64,000 bases of DNA from Enterococcus songbeiensis (lineage in GTDB: Bacteria > Bacillota > Bacilli > Lactobacillales > Enterococcaceae), in assembly GCF_005405265.1 (NCBI RefSeq), contig NZ_BJDS01000015.1:16257-80256 (forward strand). The letters run 5' to 3'. Of this stretch, positions 43,488 through 51,684 are shown piece by piece; position 1 is the stretch's first letter; every line of letters begins with the position of its first letter. The position numbers and the translations under genes were made by a program. Below the pieces are notes generated by a model that saw only the letters and a program-made list of their open reading frames with translations, searched no databases and was not told the DNA's origin.

Positions 43488-44146
43488 GGTTTCTCCTCTA
43501 AATAATAACCCACGCCGCGTACTGTTTTAATAATATTTTCCGGCAGTTTATTTCTTAAATTTTTGATGTGGGTATGAATTGTACTTTCGTCTCCCTCAAA
43601 TTCATAGCCCCAAACACGAGACAAAATAAATTCGTGGGTGAGCGTCTTCCCTTTGCTTTGAATCATCAGCATTAAAATCTCAAATTCTTTTAATGTAAGT
43701 CCTAACTCTTCTCCGTCATAAGTTCCGTTGAAACTTTCTGGAAAAAGTGTCAGTTTCCCCCGATGAAGCTCCTTTGATAAAGCACCTGTTCGGCGAAGCA
43801 GAGCTTCTACCCGTTTTAGTAATAATTGAATTTTAAATGGTTTCGTTACATAATCATCGGCCTCTTCATCAAAGGCTTTTAGCTCATTTTCATCATCAGA
43901 TAGAGCTGTCATCATTAAAACAGGGGTATCGTTAAGCTTCCGTAATTCCCGTAAAAGCTCATGTCCATTCATTCCCGGCAGCATGATATCCAGAATCACC
44001 AACTGATAGATGGTTTCATACATTTTTTCATACGCATCATTTCCATCTGAACAGGCATCCACCTCATACCCAGCTTCAGTCAAAAAAGTTTTTACTGTAT
44101 TGCAAATATTCTCATCATCTTCGACAAGCAAAATCCGTACAACCAT
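43484..44146 (-). CDS. vanR: response regulator, VanR (VanB type)
   Basis: A 220-residue OmpR/PhoB-type regulator. The receiver domain has Asp53 (LVILDIMLPGMNGHELL) as phosphorylation site; the C-terminal winged helix covers about residues 125-218 (LTLKEFEILMLMIQSKGKTLTHEFILSRVWGYEF). It reads closely like VanR_B (VRILLVEDDENICNTVKTFL, TALSDDENELKAFDEEADDYVTKPF). ATG 44146 is chosen because GGGAGGGG precedes it; ATG 44161 overlaps that site. It probably binds the 11-base tandem repeats in front of itself and of the VanZ-VanY gene. Confidence 0.93.
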   Translation of the reverse strand: MVVRILLVEDDENICNTVKTFLTEAGYEVDACSDGNDAYEKMYETIYQLVILDIMLPGMNGHELLRELRKLNDTPVLMMTALSDDENELKAFDEEADDYVTKPFKIQLLLKRVEALLRRTGALSKELHRGKLTLFPESFNGTYDGEELGLTLKEFEILMLMIQSKGKTLTHEFILSRVWGYEFEGDESTIHTHIKNLRNKLPENIIKTVRGVGYYLEEKP

Positions 44147-44178
44147 ATTTTCCCCTCCCATTAGAAATTTTACTAGGA

Positions 44179-44200
44179 CAATCTGTGTTTTTTCTGTATT
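44179..44200 (-). promoter_or_regulatory. VanR-box-like tandem repeat before vanR
   Basis: On the - strand AATACAGAAAA and AACACAGATTG repeat ACAG at 11-base spacing, 33 bases before the start codon. The first half shares TACAGAAAA with the repeat before the VanZ-VanY gene. A further single CTACAGGAAA lies at 44329-44338. Confidence 0.5.
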
Positions 44201-44593
44201 TAAAATTATTTACTTTTTCGAAAATAAATGCGTTACACGAGAAAAAAATTTTTAGGTCTTCATACATCAAGTTATACCGCAAAAATGCTAGAATATCGAG
44301 TATAGTCTTAATGAAAGTTACTATTTTCTTTCCTGTAGTTTGCATTAAACGATTTCTTTATTTACTACTAATTTATGACTCAAAAATAACCCATATAAAA
44401 TAAATAGTTGAGTGTTCCTATTTAAAAATGATACTATGAATTGTACGTAATCTATTCAGCAATTTAAGATATCCTATGATTATTATTTCTTAAAAAATAA
44501 CTAATTATCTTCTCTTGCGTCAACTGACTAACCATTTTCCAAATAAGCTATTTTCTTAAAGTCCCTATTCTTACTAAAAAGGAGCTCACCGTT
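44201..44593. other. intergenic region between vanR and the acetyltransferase
   Basis: 393 AT-rich bases between divergent genes. Apart from a single CTACAGGAAA half-site on the - strand (44329-44338) I see no gene, RNA or repeat. Confidence 0.5.
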
Positions 44594-45184
44594 ATGAAAA
44601 TCATCAAAGTCAGCACCGCTTCCCATGACCTTCGTCCCGCAATCAGCAAGATATTTGTTGAAGGTTTCTATGAATGGTTAAAATTTTTCTCCAAAGATAA
44701 AGAAAAATTAGCCCAAACCTTTACACATATTTTTAATCCAGAAGTTTTTTATGCCGCGGTAGAAAATGATATCGTTTTGGGTTTTGCAGCCTGTAGTGAT
44801 GGCACAAATCCATCGGTTCAATTAAAACAGCAAGAATTTAGAAAACACCTTGGATTCATCAAAGGAACGATCGCCTATCGTGTTTTGAGACGCGAATTTG
44901 AGGAAAAACCGTACCCTTTTGAAATTTTGCCAGATATGGGTGCGGTGGAGTTTGTTGCTACAGATAGTCAACATCGAGGCAGAGGCGTAGCAACACAAAT
45001 TATCCGCTATATTCATGAGACTACTCCCTATACTACGTATGTTTTAGAAGTAGCCGACACAAATACCAAAGCACTCAAGCTTTACGAAAAACTTGGTTAT
45101 CACGTCTTTAAATCCGTTGCGGAACGTCACGCTAAGCGTAGTGGTTTTAATTTTTATCTGTACATGGAATATACAAAATCATGA
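44594..45184 (+). CDS. GNAT-family N-acetyltransferase
   Basis: A 196-residue acetyltransferase. The acetyl-CoA binding motif A is VATDSQHRGRGVATQIIRYI (R/Q-x-x-G-x-G/A as HRGRGVA), followed by VLEVADTNTKALKLYEKLGY (motif B). It would transfer acetyl from CoA to an unknown amine. It is one of the few + strand genes right of xerS and stands alone, divergent from vanR. AAGGAG precedes the ATG; a terminator follows. There is no sign that it modifies an antibiotic. Confidence 0.9.
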   Translation: MKIIKVSTASHDLRPAISKIFVEGFYEWLKFFSKDKEKLAQTFTHIFNPEVFYAAVENDIVLGFAACSDGTNPSVQLKQQEFRKHLGFIKGTIAYRVLRREFEEKPYPFEILPDMGAVEFVATDSQHRGRGVATQIIRYIHETTPYTTYVLEVADTNTKALKLYEKLGYHVFKSVAERHAKRSGFNFYLYMEYTKS

Positions 45185-45200
45185 TAGGTACTCTAACTGC

Positions 45201-45228
45201 AAAGTTGCTTATTTGGCAACTTTTTTTG
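45201..45228 (+). terminator. terminator of the acetyltransferase gene
   Basis: AAGTTGC/GCAACTT stem followed by T-run. Confidence 0.85.
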
Positions 45229-45237
45229 TAACGATAA

Positions 45238-46119
45238 TCAAAAATTATTTTCTTTCTGCAAAAAATCTTGTTGATAATCTCTCACATATTCCTCGAAAGA
45301 AGTCGCTTTTCGCCCTAAAACTTGTTCAACTGTCGCTGTTACCTTCTTTGCATTCCCAAGTTGGGTGATGAGGTAAAGCATCACCATCACATTCACGTAG
45401 TCTTTTTTTATTCCTCTTTGCAGCATGGTCCTACGAAAGCCCAATAAGCTTGGTTTGCTGTAACTAATTGTTTTCCCTAAAATATTGGTCATAATCGCTG
45501 CAATTTCATTATACGTCCATGCTTTTTCTCCAGTTATTTCCAGTTCTTTGTTTATGTAATCGTTCGATAACAGGCATTTTGCACTGACTGCGGCAATATC
45601 TCTTGTATCAATGAAACTGGTTCTTGAGTTACCGGCTGGAATGTACAATTCATGATGATCACGAATATCTGCTACATGTGTGGTGTTTAGATTTTGCATA
45701 AAGAAGCTTGGTCGGATAAACGTATGAGGAATACCTAATTCAAGAATTTTCTTTTCAATTTTATGATGCGGGGTAACTGGATTCTTTTCAACGCCAATCA
45801 AGGAGACAAACACGACTTGTTTTATCTTTCTTGCTTTGACTTCCTCTAAAAAAGGAAACATATCTTTTTTTGGATCTGCTAGTTGTGGAGGACGAATAAA
45901 AAATACTCGATCAACATTTTCTAATGCTTTTGAAAAAGTCGCTGGGTTCAGAAAATCAAATTTAATCAGTTCTACATTGGCAAAGTTCGCAAAGCGAGTG
46001 GTTGCACTCTCAGGATGAAAAATGCCAGCAATAACTTGAACATTTTTATTTTTTGATAACTCTTTTATTAGCGGAAATCCAATATTTCCTGTTCCACCGA
46101 TAACTAATATTTTTTCCAT
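45238..46119 (-). CDS. NmrA-like NAD(P)-binding protein (atypical SDR)
   Basis: A 293-residue protein with the atypical Rossmann motif VIGGTGNIGFPLIKEL at the N-terminus and no YxxxK active site, as in NmrA/HSCARG and QOR2-like redox sensors or quinone reductases. The segment FIRPSFFMQNL and SFIDTRDIAAVSAKCLL are family features. Its start overlaps the stop of the MarR gene, so the two are one operon; the regulator probably controls it. The role may be NADPH sensing or detoxification of an electrophile. Confidence 0.87.
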   Translation of the reverse strand: MEKILVIGGTGNIGFPLIKELSKNKNVQVIAGIFHPESATTRFANFANVELIKFDFLNPATFSKALENVDRVFFIRPPQLADPKKDMFPFLEEVKARKIKQVVFVSLIGVEKNPVTPHHKIEKKILELGIPHTFIRPSFFMQNLNTTHVADIRDHHELYIPAGNSRTSFIDTRDIAAVSAKCLLSNDYINKELEITGEKAWTYNEIAAIMTNILGKTISYSKPSLLGFRRTMLQRGIKKDYVNVMVMLYLITQLGNAKKVTATVEQVLGRKATSFEEYVRDYQQDFLQKENNF

Positions 46120-46541
46120 TAGACTACTTCCCCACTATCTAATTTTTGTAAAATTTGATTTAATCGTTCACTCTCATTTTGAGAAAGCTTGGCGGTAAAT
46201 TCCTCTAAAATTTGATTGCTGATTTTCACAGCTTTTGTGCAAATATCCATACCCTCTTGACTTAAAAATAAATCAAAAGCCCGACTATCCGCTTTATTTT
46301 TTCGTTTGTATATGAGTTTTTTATTTTCTAACCGTTTAATAATTGCCGAGATAGTCGGTTTATCCATATCAAGAATTTTTGCCAATTCATTAGCGGTCAT
46401 TAACTTAGCATGGTCATAATGACTCAACTGCTGGATCACTGCCCACTGCTGCACCGTAATATCTAAAGGATGTAGCGCATAATTTAGTTTATATCTCAAT
46501 TTTTTAGACACGCTCATTAATAAATAGCCCGTGTTACCCAT
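46119..46541 (-). CDS. MarR-family transcriptional regulator
   Basis: A 140-residue winged-helix repressor. The recognition region TANELAKILDMDKPTISAIIKRLENKKLIYKRKNKADSRAFDLFLSQEG is typical. It begins GNTGYLLMSVSKKLRYKLNYALHPLDITVQQWAVI. It is followed directly by the NmrA-like gene. A near-perfect inverted repeat about 14 bases ahead of the start codon is its likely own operator, suggesting autorepression relieved by a small ligand. Confidence 0.92.
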   Translation of the reverse strand: MGNTGYLLMSVSKKLRYKLNYALHPLDITVQQWAVIQQLSHYDHAKLMTANELAKILDMDKPTISAIIKRLENKKLIYKRKNKADSRAFDLFLSQEGMDICTKAVKISNQILEEFTAKLSQNESERLNQILQKLDSGEVV

Positions 46542-46554
46542 TCAATCATCTCCT

Positions 46555-46580
46555 AATATGGTTAGTTTACTAACTATATT
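46555..46580. promoter_or_regulatory. MarR operator candidate
   Basis: AATATGGTTAGT and ACTAACTATATT pair at 11 of 12 positions around TT. It lies between the MarR start and its promoter region. Confidence 0.6.
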
Positions 46581-46632
46581 CTGAAAAGTAAAGCTTTTAT
46601 CCAGGCAAAAAACGAAATTCATTCTTATCTCC

Positions 46633-46676
46633 AAAAAAACAGAGAAACTTTTCCAATTTTGGAATTTGCCTCTCTG
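46633..46676 (-). terminator. terminator of the alkD-like gene
   Basis: CAGAGA/CTCTG outer pairs and TTTTCCAA/TTGGAA inner stem, then T7 on the - strand. Confidence 0.7.
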
Positions 46677-46718
46677 CTTTCTTGTCTCTTTTAATAAGCT
46701 TGCTTCAAAAATTATTTT

Positions 46719-47435
46719 TTATAAAGTGCGAAAGTGTTCCTTCTGCTCTTTGTTCAAATGCTCCATTGCATATCTCAATTGAACGCGTGGCATATCATGC
46801 GCATATTTTTCAAGAAATGCGAGTAACTGTGTCTCATCTACATCACCTGCTGCCCGTAACATCCAGCCAGAAGCTTTATGAATCAGATCTTCCTGATCTT
46901 TTATCAGTAGCTTCGCAATTTCAAACGTATCTTTTATTTCTCCTTGCTTAATAAAAAAGCCTGTGGTGACAATAGCAGTTCGTCGTTCCCAAATATTTTG
47001 TGATTTTGCTAAATCATGAAGAACATCCCGAGGTTTATCGATTAAGTATCTTCCCACCACCCATGGTGCACTACGATCAACGATATCCCAATTATTAATG
47101 CGATCATGACGGCGCAAATAAAGCTCAAATAATTGCTTACGCTGATCTTCTGTAATTTTCTTGCTTCGTGCCTGCCAATCCATAACACTCACAGCTCCAA
47201 CACGTGCTTCATGGATTGGGCTTTCTAAGACCTTTTCAATTTCTGAAAGTGGAAGCTGAATGAACTTCTTGGCTAATTTGAAGACATTCCCCATCCGTAC
47301 ACCGATAAAATAATCTTGCACCGACTGTTTTTCTTTTTCAAATGTAAAAAAGTGCTGATATTTATCCAGCTCGTCCTCAGATTGAAGGTCCTCTAATTCA
47401 TCTAAAAATTGCGTAGCAGTTAGGTTCTTAGACAT
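46719..47435 (-). CDS. DNA alkylation repair protein (AlkD family)
   Basis: A 238-residue all-helical HEAT-like protein of the AlkC/AlkD DNA glycosylase family. INNWDIVDRSAPWVVG carries the conserved Trp and Asp that hold and hydrolyse the flipped lesion, followed by WERRTAIVTTGFFIKQG and LIHKASGWMLRAAG. It would excise positively charged 3- and 7-alkylpurines. With ogt-adaA about 10 kb away, this part of the chromosome has two routes of alkylation repair. It is a single gene. Confidence 0.93.
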   Translation of the reverse strand: MSKNLTATQFLDELEDLQSEDELDKYQHFFTFEKEKQSVQDYFIGVRMGNVFKLAKKFIQLPLSEIEKVLESPIHEARVGAVSVMDWQARSKKITEDQRKQLFELYLRRHDRINNWDIVDRSAPWVVGRYLIDKPRDVLHDLAKSQNIWERRTAIVTTGFFIKQGEIKDTFEIAKLLIKDQEDLIHKASGWMLRAAGDVDETQLLAFLEKYAHDMPRVQLRYAMEHLNKEQKEHFRTL

Positions 47436-47569
47436 AAGAAATCTCCTTTTTTTTTAAATTATAGCGTAATTTTTGTGATTCGACTAATTTATTTCACATC
47501 CTATAGCTTCCTCAATATTATAGAGAAAGTATTCAAAAATCCTTTCCATTTTCAAATTGTTCCTTAACT

Positions 47570-47606
47570 AAAAAGAGCAGAAAAAGGAAAACCTTCTTTC
47601 TGCCCG
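47570..47606 (-). terminator. terminator of the dxs-like gene
   Basis: GGGCAGAAAGAAGG and CCTTTTTCTGCTC arms on the - strand, then T5. Confidence 0.85.
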
Positions 47607-47632
47607 TTTTAGTATTTGTGTGAAATTTCCAC

Positions 47633-49384
47633 TTATAACGCTTCAACAATCTTTTGAAGAATATTCTCCACTGTCACGCCATTTTCAGTAAGTAATTCTG
47701 CTGCGTTGTAACGATCATGAAAGGCTTTTTCTAGCCCATAGGTTTGGACTTTAATCTTGGTGTTTCCAAAATAGTCGGCAACCGTTTGTCCGTACCCGCC
47801 ATCGATGATCCCATCTTCCATTGTCACAACGAGTTGATGGTCAGCACTCAAATGATTAAGTAATTCCGTATCTAACCCCGAAATAAATCTTGGATTGATC
47901 AAGGTTGCTTTGATTCCATGCTTTTCTTCCAACCCTACTGCTACTTCTTCAGCCAACTGATAAAAATTACCAAGTCCGAGAAGAGCCACTTGTTTTCCTT
48001 CTTGGATCACTTGATTCTTGAAAAGTTGAGAATAATCGGTCGTATCTGGAATACCTGTTTCTTTTAGCGGACCAACAGGTACACGAATAGCAACCGGATG
48101 ATTCGTTTGGTCAATAGACCAGTCAAGCATGGCAAGGTATTCTTCCATATTAGTAGGTGCAAGATAGACGATGTTTGGAATATGACTCAAATAAGAAATA
48201 TCAAAAATTCCCAAGTGACTCTCATCATTCATTCCATTGACAGAGGCACCATAAACCAAAATTGTTCCTGGTAAATCGTTTAAGGCTAAATCATGAGAAA
48301 TTTGGTCATAGCTTCGTTGCATAAAAGTTGATGTGACTGCCCAAATGGGTTTAACGCCATTCTTTGCTAAGCCCGCCGTCATACTTGCTGCGTGCTGTTC
48401 TGCAATACCCACATCCACAAACTGTTTGCCGACTTTTCTTCGCTGTTCCTGATTAAAAACAACCATGGGTGTTCCAGCATTGATTGCCACGACTTTAGGA
48501 TCACTGGCCATTTTTTTCATTAAGAAATCGGTCGTGACACTTCCATAAGAATTCCCGCTGTTTCTTCGAGTGTATTCCCCGGTTTCCAAACTAAATGGAC
48601 CGCCAGCATGGAATTTTTCTCGATTTTCTTCAGCAAATCTAAACCCTTTACCTTTGATTGTATGAATATGCAGCAAAATCGGATGATCAGAATCTTTTAC
48701 CTGTTCAAACAGAGCAATCAATGCGTTTAAATCATTCCCATTATCAAGATAACGATAATCAAAGCCCAACGCTTTAAAGAAATTATTTTCTGCCGCACCG
48801 TTTGTTTCTCGTAATCCGCGCAGGTTTTGATAGATACCCCCATGGTTTTCGGCAATGGATTGATCGTTATCATTCACAATCACGATTGTATTTGTTCCTT
48901 GCTCAATAATGTTATTAAGCCCCTCATAAGCTAATCCACCGGAAAGTGATCCGTCTCCGATAACAGCAACGACATTACTAGTTTCCTCTTTTAAATCCCG
49001 CGCTTTTGCGACACCATTGGCTAAAGAAAGAGACGTTGATGTGTGACCTACCGTGAAAAGATCATGTTCACTTTCTTTTGGATTTGTATAACCCGAGACA
49101 TCGTCATAATGTACTGAATCAATAAATGCTTGCACACGTCCGGTCAGCATTTTATGAATATAACTTTGATGGGAGACATCAAAAATAAATTTATCTACTG
49201 GTGATTGAAAAACATAGTGCATTGCAACGGTCATTTCCACAACACCAAGATTGGGACCGTTATGTCCTCCATGATGGCTGACCTTTTCTAGCAGTGCTTG
49301 TCGTGCTTCATCAACTAATAGTTGTAACTGTGCAGAGGATAATTTTTTTACATCCTCTGGACCTTTGATTGTTTCTAAAATCAT
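47633..49384 (-). CDS. dxs: 1-deoxy-D-xylulose-5-phosphate synthase (short form)
   Basis: A 583-residue thiamine-diphosphate enzyme. GHNGPNLGVVEMTVAMHYVF is near the start, GDGSLSGGLAYEGLNN and the ND in VNDNDQSIAEN bind ThDP-Mg, and the second half has the transketolase pyrimidine domain (FVDVGIAEQHAASMTAGLAKNG) and a C-terminal domain. It makes DXP from pyruvate and glyceraldehyde-3-phosphate. It is about 40-50 residues shorter than usual Dxs. Enterococci make isoprenoids by the mevalonate route, so this lone gene may serve thiamine or pyridoxal synthesis. No other MEP gene is in the window. Confidence 0.88.
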   Translation of the reverse strand: MILETIKGPEDVKKLSSAQLQLLVDEARQALLEKVSHHGGHNGPNLGVVEMTVAMHYVFQSPVDKFIFDVSHQSYIHKMLTGRVQAFIDSVHYDDVSGYTNPKESEHDLFTVGHTSTSLSLANGVAKARDLKEETSNVVAVIGDGSLSGGLAYEGLNNIIEQGTNTIVIVNDNDQSIAENHGGIYQNLRGLRETNGAAENNFFKALGFDYRYLDNGNDLNALIALFEQVKDSDHPILLHIHTIKGKGFRFAEENREKFHAGGPFSLETGEYTRRNSGNSYGSVTTDFLMKKMASDPKVVAINAGTPMVVFNQEQRRKVGKQFVDVGIAEQHAASMTAGLAKNGVKPIWAVTSTFMQRSYDQISHDLALNDLPGTILVYGASVNGMNDESHLGIFDISYLSHIPNIVYLAPTNMEEYLAMLDWSIDQTNHPVAIRVPVGPLKETGIPDTTDYSQLFKNQVIQEGKQVALLGLGNFYQLAEEVAVGLEEKHGIKATLINPRFISGLDTELLNHLSADHQLVVTMEDGIIDGGYGQTVADYFGNTKIKVQTYGLEKAFHDRYNAAELLTENGVTVENILQKIVEAL

Positions 49385-49531
49385 AGTATTCCTCCTTCAT
49401 TCTGGGTTAGTGTACACCTTAAACTGGACTTTAAGTCAAGTTTATTTTAGGATTTTTCAAAATATTTTCATCTATTTATTGAAAATATTTTGACTTTGCA
49501 AATAGTCTATGCTAAAAATAGACTATAAATA

Positions 49532-49590
49532 AGGGAATGAATGTCTCCCTTGGTATAAACCAAAACCGCAAAAGAGCTGATGACTTCTAC
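49532..49590 (+). ncRNA. fluoride riboswitch (crcB motif)
   Basis: GGGAATGAATGTCTCCC forms the first stem, AAACC.GC follows, and GAGCTGATGACTTCTAC is the conserved 3' part that pairs back in the pseudoknot. The same layout is known from the Thermotoga aptamer. It lies 60 bases before a CLC antiporter gene. Confidence 0.9.
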
Positions 49591-49626
49591 AAGTGAACTT
49601 ATTTGTAGATTTCTCGGCTTTTTTTA
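49574..49626 (+). terminator. expression-platform terminator of the fluoride riboswitch
   Basis: GAGC.../..GGCT outer pairs and CTACAA/TTTGTAG inner stem, followed by T7. It overlaps the aptamer's 3' end, so fluoride binding and termination exclude each other. Confidence 0.8.
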
Positions 49627-49650
49627 TGATTTTTAGAAAGGGAAAAAGCG

Positions 49651-50913
49651 ATGGAACAGACAAAAAAATATTTTTTAAAACAAGAAGGCGCGCTTTATGG
49701 CTCGGTTATTTTTGTTGCTAGTATGATGGGAATTATTTCCCACTACTTATTAAGCGTTTTGCACTTTGTTTCTACGTTGCGAGAAAATAATAACTTTTTC
49801 CTTTTTTTCTTGCCATTTATCGGAGTGCTGACTGCCTACGTCTATCAAAATTATGGAAAAGGCGCACAAAAAGGCAATAATTTAATTATTGAAAGTACTC
49901 AAAAAGAAGGACTGGTTCCATTACGGATGGCAGTATTTACCTTTATCTTTACCATCTTGACCCATTTATTCGGAGGATCTGCTGGTCGTGAAGGATCTGC
50001 GGTGCAAATCGGTGGCGTTTTATCGAACAAAACTGGGACCTTCTTCAAATTAGAGAAAGAGAAAAGAAAACAATTAATTCATGCTGGCATAAGCGCAGGA
50101 TTTTCTTCCATCTTTGGTACTCCTTTAGCTGGTGCATTTTTTGGAATGGAAATGGTCTTTATTGGAAAACTAGAACGAAACTCTTTGATTCCCTGCTTTC
50201 TCGCTTCATATTTAGCTAATTTTATTTCTATTCAGATGGGAACGACTCATGAACTACATCAAATCAAAGATATTCCCCAATTCAGCGTATCTATTCTTTT
50301 GATTGTTGTGCTCGCATCTGTTTTGTTTGGTATTTTCGGCTATTTATTTGCTTGGTGGGTACACACGTTAAAAAGAATCTACCAAGAAAAGATGAACAAT
50401 TATCTGCTTCGTGCCTTTATTGCTTCGGTTATTTTTGTTGCATTCATTTTTATTTTTAATGGTCAAAAATATGAAGGGTTGAGCTTGGGAATTATTGATG
50501 AAGCATTTGCAGGTGGTTCTTCCTTTTTCGATCCGATATTAAAATTATTTTTTACAGGTTTGACATTAGGGGCGGGTTTTCAAGGTGGAGAAGTGACCCC
50601 ATTATTTGATATTGGCTCTAGCCTGGGAAGTGCGCTGGGAGGCTTCACAGGAATTTCCCCCTCCTTCTTAGCTGCTTTAGGCCTGATTGCTGTATTTGGT
50701 TGTGCAGCCAATGCGCCATTAACGACCATTATGTTAGGCATTGACCTTTTTGGAACAGAAGCTATTCCCTACTATGTAATCGCGGCTTTCGTCAGTTATC
50801 TCGTCTCCGGTCATCAAGGAATTTACACGTCACAAACTATTGTTCATTCCAAACTGTTCTTTTTAAAACACCACGAAGGTTATCAATTAAAGGATATAAA
50901 AAATATAAAGTAA
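49651..50913 (+). CDS. CLC-F-type fluoride/proton antiporter
   Basis: A 420-residue CLC-family membrane protein. The gating Glu lies in GGSAGREGSAVQIGG; the sequence does not have the GSGIP motif of chloride CLCs, and GFQGGEVTPLFDIGSSLG and FGCAANAPLTTIML are in the later helices. Together with the fluoride riboswitch in front, this marks the CLC-F branch that expels fluoride in exchange for protons. AAAGGGAAAAAG precedes the ATG. It is monocistronic. Confidence 0.92.
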   Translation: MEQTKKYFLKQEGALYGSVIFVASMMGIISHYLLSVLHFVSTLRENNNFFLFFLPFIGVLTAYVYQNYGKGAQKGNNLIIESTQKEGLVPLRMAVFTFIFTILTHLFGGSAGREGSAVQIGGVLSNKTGTFFKLEKEKRKQLIHAGISAGFSSIFGTPLAGAFFGMEMVFIGKLERNSLIPCFLASYLANFISIQMGTTHELHQIKDIPQFSVSILLIVVLASVLFGIFGYLFAWWVHTLKRIYQEKMNNYLLRAFIASVIFVAFIFIFNGQKYEGLSLGIIDEAFAGGSSFFDPILKLFFTGLTLGAGFQGGEVTPLFDIGSSLGSALGGFTGISPSFLAALGLIAVFGCAANAPLTTIMLGIDLFGTEAIPYYVIAAFVSYLVSGHQGIYTSQTIVHSKLFFLKHHEGYQLKDIKNIK

Positions 50914-51422
50914 GTCAAAAAAAACTGTTGTAGATGAAATATTGGTTCTTTGTCCAATGATGTTGGTGAAGAGTAATCTTAGAATTATTGGCGACCAACG
51001 GACTTTTTCATTGATAAAGCAGTGTTTTTTCGCTACAGAGGTACTGCAACAAACGTCCGCCGACAAGCTTCTATATTTAAAACGGTGTTTCGTGAGTTCA
51101 AGGTAGGTACAGTATTTTGAAACAACGTCATTCTTACTGTGATTGGATTCTTTGGCTGTATAGAGCAATTTTCCATGATGAATATTTCAGATTTGACCTT
51201 TGTATTTTTCCTTTGTTAGACAAATTTCGTTAAATGTAGCCGATTGATCTAGAATATCCAATCTTTCTTTGATAAGCTAAGTGTAGGACATCTTGATTCC
51301 TCCTTTTGGGTTGGTTCGCCAAATTAATTCTAAAGGATTTCAGGTTGTCTTTTCTATTGTTTTTGAAAATAAAAAAGATGCCAGTGAGATTCACCAACAT
51401 CAAAAAGTATAGAGCCTAAAAA
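50914..51422. other. region with decayed coding remnants
   Basis: On the - strand AAAAGGAGGAATCAAG precedes ATG near 51288, but the frame (MSYT then a stop, followed by LIKERLDILDQSATFNE) is broken at codon 5. A second open stretch (50887-51168, -) has no ribosome site. Together they look like remains of genes, perhaps a mobile element, but no family could be fixed. Confidence 0.4.
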
Positions 51423-51601
51423 TCAGTCATCTGATGCGACATATTTTCCATCTTCGGATAATTTATTAACTTGTTTTTCAGTCGTAGATGTATTGGTTGA
51501 TGAAGAACTAGGTTTAGAAGTGCTATTACTCTTATCTGATGTATTTGTCGAACAACCGCCCCAAAAAAGCTTGCCAACATTAAAACCATGGTTCTTTTCA
51601 T
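51423..51601 (-). pseudogene. small lipoprotein gene with a frameshift in the signal peptide
   Basis: MKRTMVLMLASFFG in the first frame breaks at a T6G4 run; one base over, the frame continues GCSTNTSDKSNSTSKPSSS and ends TEKQVNKLSEDGKYVASDD at TGA 51423-51425. Joined, it is a lipoprotein with lipobox SFFGGC (or similar) and a Ser/Thr-rich linker of about 59 residues, perhaps itself truncated. GGGAAAGAG precedes the ATG. A one-base slip in the run is the likely lesion; a sequencing error is possible. Confidence 0.6.
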
Positions 51602-51684
51602 TTTTCTCTTTCCCTTTTTAAATAATATTATCTCCCTATTCTACTTAGCAATGAATACGGTGTAAATTGTCTACTTAGATTTTT

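Noticed and set aside
50887..51168. - strand open frame of 93 codons overlapping the end of the CLC gene
   Set aside because: No ribosome site and no family; treated as part of the decayed region only.
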